Below are positions 57,372 to 64,000 of a DNA stretch of 64,000 nucleotides, in pieces. The notes beneath the pieces are model-generated. The model searched no databases and was not told the DNA's origin. It saw nothing but the letters and a program-made list of their open reading frames with translations. Location of the stretch: assembly GCA_025618425.1 (NCBI GenBank), contig CM046842.1, positions 21,618,840 to 21,682,839 on the forward strand. Reading direction: 5' to 3'. A program made the position numbers and the translations under genes. The DNA is from Heliocidaris tuberculata (Eukaryota > Echinodermata > Echinoidea > Camarodonta > Echinometridae). Each line of letters starts with the position of its first letter. Within the stretch, counting starts at the first letter, position 1.

Positions 57372-57878
57372 CAGTGTGAGTCAATAAAAAGGAAACCCAG
57401 ACTCGACCGTAAATATCGTTGCAATCAGTACATATAGATGTTTAAAAAGATAACCATATGCTAGCCTATCATGTTTCCTTTAATTTGACACATTTTGCAT
57501 CAAAATCCGACCATGGACAGCTGAACAGTAACATATTTCCTGGTTCATGTCAAATTTTCCTCTGCCCAGGTTTTGAATGAAATGGATGATCAACACAAGG
57601 TTGTTTGAATGATCTCCATTCCAGTTGAAAGAACTTACAAAATGAAGGTAACTCATGAACACCAATGATCAGCGCAAACTTGGGCAAAGACGATTTTGAC
57701 ATGCTTTTTAAAAACGGCCAGTGCTCAGTCATCCAAAGCCTGATTTTAGTGGGAACATCTCAAATTAAAGAAGACATTGTTAGTTATCATACTATTCGAA
57801 TATATTTCTGCGATTTCACCCAGTTTTTAAGATATTGGGGCTGGAATATATGGGTTTCCCTTTTAAGGACTCGCACTG
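57372..57878. mobile_element. mariner-like MITE (TA-flanked)
   Basis: Ends CAGTG(T/C)GAGTC and AAA(A/G)GGAAACCCA agree over about 29 bp with few mismatches; TA lies at 57370-57371 and 57879-57880. No transposase frame. Confidence 0.75.
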
Positions 57879-57885
57879 TACATAT

Positions 57886-57920
57886 ACAGTGCGTATCAAA
57901 TAAAAGTAAACACTTTGAAA
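57886..57920 (+). mobile_element. Second mariner-like end, abutting
   Basis: TACAGTGCGTATCAAATAAA directly follows the previous element and has the same end style. Its partner end is not found. Confidence 0.35.
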
Positions 57921-57999
57921 ATATCCTCCAAATTCATAATTTTACAATATTAATATGATTTTTTCTTGTACAATTATAGGTGAGGATCTGTTTCACCAT

Positions 58000-58215
58000 T
58001 ACAAAATAATCATTATCATGATAATAGTTTTATAATGATAATTTTTACAAATATGATGATAATAGTAATAATGATCAAGTTTATCATTTATATGATTATT
58101 ATTCTTCTTGTCATTGCCATTATTATATTCATTATCATTATCATTATTATTGTTTTTGTTGTTGTTATTATTATCATTATCATCATTATCATTATATTTA
58201 TTCATCATCAATATC
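58000..58215. repeat. Imperfect (ATT/ATC)n microsatellite
   Basis: ATT, ATC and GTT triplets with many interruptions. Confidence 0.8.
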
Positions 58216-58649
58216 ATAGGCGTAAGAGCAGATTTTTGTCATGGCTGACGCCTCCCCCCCCCCCCCTATATATTTGAAATCATTGTATAGTGCCAATGGA
58301 ATTTTGTACAAAAAAGTACAAATTAAGATGCAAATAGACTACCTCCTTGCATGAATATGAAATGGTTGTTGCCCAAATATTGGTAATTTCCCGATTCTTG
58401 GGAGGGGAGAGCTCCTTCAGCCCCCCCCCCCCCCATTCATGAATTTCTTTCAAAAGGCTTGATTAGCTTATATGAATTTGCATAACAGTTCTTATTCAAC
58501 GTGCCAAATTGTCTAATTTTAATTTCAGAACAATGGGGTTTTTTTTAACTGTAGGGGAAATGTTAGCGAAATTGTATATCACTATATATTCATATCATTT
58601 ACAAGCAACAATATTCATTCATGCATGAAATAACACTGTTTTTTATCTT

Positions 58650-59490
58650 CAGTCAAAAGTCATGGTATTTGGTCTTGAAATAAAATTGGGAAATAATGTT
58701 TTGTTAGTAAAATTCAGAAACTTAAATTTAGAAAATGTAAAGAAAATCAAATACTTTGGTTTTATGCTCAACTCCCCTATGACTACTATTGCTGGTAAAA
58801 TCTCTCGGGTGATAGGTTGTATACGGAGGATAAAACAGTTGCTTTCATTCAATAATTGACGAATCTGTATTTTGCTTTGATTTTAGCTTATATTGATTTA
58901 TTGTGGTATATCTTGGGGAAGCTGTACAAAAATCCATAGGGATAAGATACAAAAACTCCAGAATAAATATTATAGATATGCTAGAATGATTTGAATAAGG
59001 GTTATTATACATCTTACCATTCCTTGTTCTTGTCTTTAAGATACAAAATAATAGAATACCGACTTACCTAAAATCATTGATATGCAAACGACTTGTAAAT
59101 CATAGGACACGTTATTCTTTAAAATACCCCCTCCAACTACCCCGCCCAAGGACAGAATATTAAAAAAAAAAAAAATCGTTTGCATATGTTGGAGCCAATT
59201 GGGTTAATGCACTCACTGGTAATTCTCAGACGTGTATATAAGTTTAAAAACTATGCAAGGCTTTAAATCTTGACTCAATGTAATGATAATATTACTGTAT
59301 AAATATTTATATTTTATATAACCATTAATTCACTCTCCCTTTTTTGTAGTTTACCGTGTCATCTAATTGTTATGTATTTTGTATTTTTATGTAGAATGAT
59401 TTTTGTTAAACTACGTGGCGCCTTTGGAAAGCAGTTTTGCATAACTGAACAGGCCAATTCTGCAGTATAAAATAAAGAATACAAAATGAA
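58650..59490 (+). pseudogene. LINE relic: C-terminal ORF2 and 3' end (CR1/L2/Jockey-like)
   Basis: Frame-shifted fragments read in order: VKKIKYFGFMLNS... IGCIRRIKQLLSF (58662-58860), LIYCGISWGSCTKIHRDK then QKLQNKYYRYARM (58887-58994), RIPTYLKSLICKR...TRYSL, and SFAYVGANWVNAL. These follow the standard order past the reverse-transcriptase palm in many non-LTR elements (K.LGV.., L.YC..VWG, LQ..A.R.). Stops and indels interrupt every piece. The 3' end has GTGGCGCCTTTGGAAAGCAG and AATAAAGAATAC before a (TA)n tract. Confidence 0.8.
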
Positions 59491-59491
59491 T

Positions 59492-59566
<75 letters not shown>
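59491..59566. repeat. (TA)n microsatellite
   Basis: Pure TA adjoining the LINE 3' end. Confidence 0.9.
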
Positions 59567-59570
<4 letters not shown>

Positions 59571-59650
59571 TACATAAATATCCTATGAAAGAAGTTAGAG
59601 TACTGTCTTAAAGACGTAATATAATATCAAAAGTTATACATATATATACG

Positions 59651-59790
59651 TAGAGAGAGATGAGGGAGAGAGAGAGAGAGAGAGAGCCTGCTCGAGCGAG
59701 ATATAGAGGGAGAGAGAGAGAAAGAGAGAGAAGACAGAGACAGAGATAGAGACAGAGAAAGAAAGAGATAGAGAACGAGAGGAATAGGGA
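59651..59790. repeat. (GA)n-rich purine tract
   Basis: GAGAGA with AGACAGAGA variants. Confidence 0.85.
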
Positions 59791-60657
59791 GTAAAATTAG
59801 ATGAAATTCTAAATGAAATGCAGGTGGGGGAAAAATTAGATGTTATCGAACTCTAAAATATCATTTTATTATCCTTCCCGAGGGTGCCTGATTTTTAACA
59901 CAGTTAAGATACTTTCCCAATATGACATTCTAAAATTTTGCTTTTAGTATATTACTTTGAATGTCTGTGAAGTATCAAGTTTATGTTTCATATCTCCACC
60001 TCAGGAATTCACTCATTTAAGGACATAATATATTCTTGCAGGAACATAATGATTTTCTCGTTTGTTTGCAATGACCTTTAAACTCGAACACATATATACT
60101 GTAACAGAAGATCTAATAACCTAAGCTCCAAAGAATAATCACGAACGTATTTGTACAACGTAGGTGGAAACTGCTAATGCAGAGGCGGAATTTAATTCAG
60201 TGAGAAGGGAAAACCCCTCAAAGAAAAGCAGCATCAAAGATACGAAAAGGGTCAAAAGGGTTACAAATATGAATACCGCGAATTTCAAAGGATACATATT
60301 TAATCCGTAACGAAGCGGCAGTTATATTTATTATGCTAATAAACCACATATTTTATCACTTCTTTGGATATGTTTGTGCGTTTCAATGTGTTCCCATTTT
60401 CAAGTGCCATGGACTTTTTATTGGACTATTTATGAACATTCTAAATACTAAACGCTCTGGAATTCCAGACAGCAAGCAAATACATTATACAAAGACATAA
60501 TGATTTGCATTTTATGAGAAAATTCAAAGGTGAGAACCTATTCCCTGTTTATATGTTTATATTTCCTCTGCAACCTTGCTTCTCACCGGCTTTCATCAAA
60601 CTAAGAGTTGCTGTCCAGACAGTGTGAGATCTTTGCAATCCTAGCTGCCTCTTGCCA
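59791..60657. other. AT-rich spacer
   Basis: No gene or repeat recognised. Confidence 0.35.
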
Positions 60658-60659
60658 TA

Positions 60660-61100
60660 CAGGGTGGCCCAGAAAGATATGCAATTTCAACGACATCATT
60701 GACACAATAACATGAGCTTTTATTCAATTGGGTAGAAAATTCTTTCCAGAGTAAATTGACAACAAGATCATCAAATTTGAACATGGCAGCTTTCCATACA
60801 ATCTCCTGTTTATTCATGTTGACTTCGATTTCAAAGCGAAAGCATTCATGCATTTTTCAACAAAGCTGACTGTATGAGAAGCCATAATTCGCCAATTATC
60901 ATCAAGCATGGCTACGTTTGCAGAAGTAGCAACATCTGAAAATGACATTGCCTCACAAAATAGCCTTACCAACAATTGATGATGTTTTTGTCATCGCAAA
61001 AGAATGTTCTATCCAATAAAACAAAGACTTATAATATTGTGTCAATGACGTCGTTGAAATTGCAGATCTGAGGTGTTGCATTTTTTTCTGGGCCACCCTG
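60660..61100. mobile_element. mariner-like element, CAGGGTGGCCCAGAAA ends
   Basis: Left CAGGGTGGCCCAGAAAG and the right complement CAGGGTGGCCCAGAAAA, with further matching ATTTCAACGAC(A/G)TCATTGAC inside; TA lies on each side (60658-60659, 61101-61102). 441 bp, non-autonomous. Ends of this style are common in the Tc1/mariner group. Confidence 0.82.
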
Positions 61101-61162
61101 TATAAAGGATGAATTGAGATGTAATTGAGATGTAATTGAGATGAATGAGATGTGATAAAGTA

Positions 61163-61250
61163 ATGAATAATGAATAATGAATAATAAATTATGAATAATG
61201 AATAATGAATAATGAATAATGAATAATGAATAATGAATAATGAATAATGA
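61163..61250. repeat. Heptanucleotide (ATGAATA)n array
   Basis: About twelve copies of a 7-mer with one slipped unit. The period encodes a cyclic peptide pattern (SLFIIHY-like) in minus frames, which is an artefact. Confidence 0.88.
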
Positions 61251-61714
61251 TGATGTGTACTCAAATTTTATTGCATACAAAGTGAGTGTGACATCACAGG
61301 CTACTCTTCTTTGTACGCCTATCTGCCTCATACCACATAAACGATGAAATTGAGATGATTAATTCGCTGACCATACTACGTGAGATGACTGTGAAGTAGT
61401 GTCTAAGCAGGCAGGTGGGCTGGGATACATCGTTTTGGCAATGCAAGTTGTCAAAGTAAAATGATGTTTTAAAACTTATATACCCTTTAAAAAAAAAAAT
61501 ATATATATATATATTGATGAAATATAATACATTCGGCCATGTCACAGGTATCATACCGTCAATGAATATTATATCGTCAAAAAAATTTTACGTAAAACAT
61601 ATCAAATTTTCTTGTATTAGAGTGTTTTCAAAAATGCTTGAACTTTTAGCTTTACATTTCTCTTAAATTTCTATGCGGTTACAAATCAATCTTTTAAACA
61701 AACTTGATATAGAA

Positions 61715-62720
61715 AGTTTAAAGAAAACAGAGGCGATTTTCTACTTTAGTAAATTTTAGATAGATTGCATATTTTGCATAAACACTGAGAACGTTCAGAC
61801 TTCTAAATTGTTTACTTTTAAGATCATAACCTTTTATTAAAACAGATTCTTGAAATGATAAATTAACGTTGTAAATTATCTGAAAAATGTGACTAAATCT
61901 TGACCCCAAAAGTTGAGAAATACATGAATGTTGTCATGCAACTGACTGTCAAGTGGAAATAGTGGATTATTACTTAGTTTTCACTTGTATAAATCATACC
62001 TACATGGTATTAAGTCGTGTAATAATTTATAATCGAATTCTAATATTTTACTTTCTTTTATAGTTCTTAAATTAAATAGCCATATGGTTTTTCATCTAAA
62101 GTTTTCTGCGTTGTTCAACAATTCTTCCCATTTATCTTGAGCTTTAGGTTTAACCAGTTAACAATCAAATTATATGAAATCATATTATGAAAGATATTTG
62201 ATTTCCCTTTTTTATTCACATTCTTAAAAAAAATCTTCATTATATCTTCATTTTCTACTGTTGTTACATCACTCACTGTCGAAACATGACATTTCCATAC
62301 TTACCATACAATAGCGTTAATTACGATATTGTATTCTTGAAACAAAGAAGCACATTTTTTTCTCGAATAAATGTTCAATTTCCTTTAAGGGCATAAATTC
62401 AGAGCTCTTAACGATGTCCTTGATTTTTAGAAAACCGCATCAAACTATTTTTTAAAGAACAGTATATTTCCATTATGATCTTTTATAGTCGGATTAAACC
62501 ACAATTCTTCATTCCTGATATCAGTGGGTTTGAAATATTTAGTTTTATTACTTTTCATCGATTCTTTAAAGTCAAACGAATCATACATATCATTTTCTTT
62601 TATATAATACTGAGAAATTTTTATCTTCTATATATAAATTATTATTTCTTTTTTCTTGCAACTGCTACTGAACACTATTCAACTGTAATCTGCCTACTTT
62701 ATTAAAGAAACTGTCAATTA
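61715..62720 (-). pseudogene. LINE relic, L1/Tx1-like ORF2 C terminus
   Basis: Minus-strand frames give, in order, EELWFNPTIKDHNGN-ILFFKK..FDAVF, KSSEFMPLKEIEHLFEKK, WEELLNNAENFR..TIWLFN, ILEFDYKLLHDLIPCRYDLY and VLIKGYDLKSKQFRSLNVL with YAKYAIYL. The W(x)N...FFK.W...G and F.YKLLH.ILP...LYKW patterns are typical of the region after the reverse transcriptase in L1/Tx1-clade elements. Several TGA/TAG replacements of Trp and indels show decay. The most N-terminal part (beyond about 62520) is unreadable. Confidence 0.72.
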
Positions 62721-63797
62721 TTGTTTGCCACTCTGAATGTTCATGAGGAAAAAAAAAATGTGAAATCCATTTCATCAAAAAGCTTTGAAGTAAACAATTC
62801 AAATCAACCATTTCCAGACTTACGCTACAGGTTTTCAGACTTATACCACGTGTTTCGTATGTATTGAATTATACAAAAAACAATAAAAAGAAGCATGAAT
62901 TGTTAGATATTTGTGGAGTAAAGCAGTAAGATAAAAATAACATTCATAGTTTAAAGAAAATTGAAAGGGAGAAACGGAAGATCGAAGAGTTTTACCAAAA
63001 TCACAAATAATGTCGTAAAGCTAAAATAAACTTTTCCAAAAATATCATAATTCTTGAGAGGATAGCACTAATTTTATTTCATAATTTGCATAAAATATGC
63101 GAATAAGAAGTATTGTCCTTGTACTTTTAATCATTTTTGCTGTCCATTTTGTATCTTTTCACTTTAAGGAAAGTCTCAGTGAATTAAGATGGATGTCTTG
63201 ATGGATAATTATTGTCTAAAATCTGAAATTTTCTTAATGTCATTTTCAAGGACCTAATTTGCATAATTTATGCAAATTTTATGCCTTTCCGATGGTCAGA
63301 TTTTGGTGGACATTTAGTATGTGATTAAGCACATCAAATGCTGCCAAAAGAAAACTTAAAAACCTTTTGTTGCAATTTGGGGAGGGGGGATCAAACAGCA
63401 AATGCACTCGCCTAAAAAGATGAGTAAAATAATTGGCTTCTACCCTATTCACATCAACAGACCGACTCCAAACGGGCCTAACAGATCTTAACTATTCGAG
63501 GTAATGTAATTTCTTGCTCTGTAACCGATGTTGTCGATCAGTTACTATAATGCGCTATATATGTAGACGGTTATTATTAGATTATTTGTGAAAGGTAAGT
63601 GAATTGGCCTCCTTGATTTACTTACATTGAAATGATACTTGATAATAGCTGGTACATGTATTTGCTGGTGATTGATTCATTGCTACTGTATTCTTAAGGT
63701 AAACATTCTTCCCTTATCTTGCATTGCAGAATTTGATCTCATTCTCATATTTACACAAGCAATGCAAATACATGGCTTGGTGTCATCAGACTTAAAG
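62721..63797. other. AT-rich spacer with a SINE-tail fragment
   Basis: AATGCGCTATATATG followed by GGTTATTATTAGATT (63549-63585) is a SINE 3' remnant; 63255-63285 has palindromic TTTGCATAATTTATGCAAA. No gene recognised. Confidence 0.4.
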
Positions 63798-64000
63798 TTG
63801 AGTTCAGGGGAGTGTTTCACAAAGAGTTAAGTTTGGCTTAAAGTCATGCGTAAGTGCTAATGCGCAATCGCGTAATCTCATTGGTAGATTACCCAATAGC
63901 GCGTCCCCTGAGCATGATCTGACAAATGCGGTGATGTGTCATATACCGCACGCAACTAGGAATTTAAGTGCGATTTAAAATCAAACTTAACTCTTTGTGA
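63798..64000. mobile_element. Hairpin MITE cut by the window end
   Basis: GGGGAGTGTTTCACAAAGAG...TTAAGTTTG at 63808 pairs with AATCAAACTTAACTCTTTGTGA at the very end of the window; the outer right arm lies beyond base 64000. Confidence 0.75.

Noticed and set aside
61029..61331. Repeated-peptide protein (FIIHYSL repeats)
   Set aside because: It is the heptanucleotide array read in minus frames.

Overview
The window looks like genomic DNA from a marine invertebrate deuterostome, most probably an echinoderm such as a sea urchin. This is inferred from AT-rich sequence broken by long poly-C/poly-G runs, di- and trinucleotide microsatellites, many small foldback transposons, tRNA-derived SINEs and degraded LINEs, together with one host gene whose family is expanded in such animals. 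There is no operon, Shine-Dalgarno site or CRISPR array. Most long open frames are low-complexity artefacts. No species can be named from the sequence alone.

Host genes. The one secure gene is a GT77-type (Nucleotid_trans) Golgi glycosyltransferase on the + strand. Its catalytic exon is 40177-41045. I infer an upstream signal-anchor exon at 37335-37416, because its donor leaves one base and the catalytic-exon acceptor supplies the missing two. Spliced from the ATG at 37344 this gives about 313 residues with type II topology and a 2.76-kb intron full of repeats. A poly-A signal lies at 41213. Weaker exon candidates are 53597-53724 (-, with its own poly-A signal), 56541-56694 (-), 55108-55218 (+), 21083-21166 (-, in a duplicated block) and 1374-1468 (+).

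Mobile DNA. Several families can be delimited from target-site duplications or paired copies. (1) A 3,001-bp Mutator-like element at 29349-32349 has roughly 150-bp inverted ends and a perfect 9-bp duplication, and it encloses a GC-richer, promoter/exon-like segment. (2) Three hAT-type MITEs are present, two with perfect 8-bp duplications. (3) Three piggyBac-like MITEs sit between TTAA sites. (4) Three copies of a foldback built from short inverted submotifs are present. (5) There are TA-flanked mariner-like elements. (6) One tRNA-type SINE lies inside an older repeat whose uninterrupted paralogue is also in the window. (7) Relics are present of two LINE classes and of a GIY-YIG retroelement.

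Tandem structure. Four degenerate arrays have unit lengths of about 145-200 bp. Two of them share an invariant 14-bp dyad, GTCAC-N4-GTGAC, in all seven units. One of these arrays sits inside a 1.3-kb compound inverted repeat at 48889-50199. The rest is AT-rich spacer in which I recognise nothing further, and it is marked as such.
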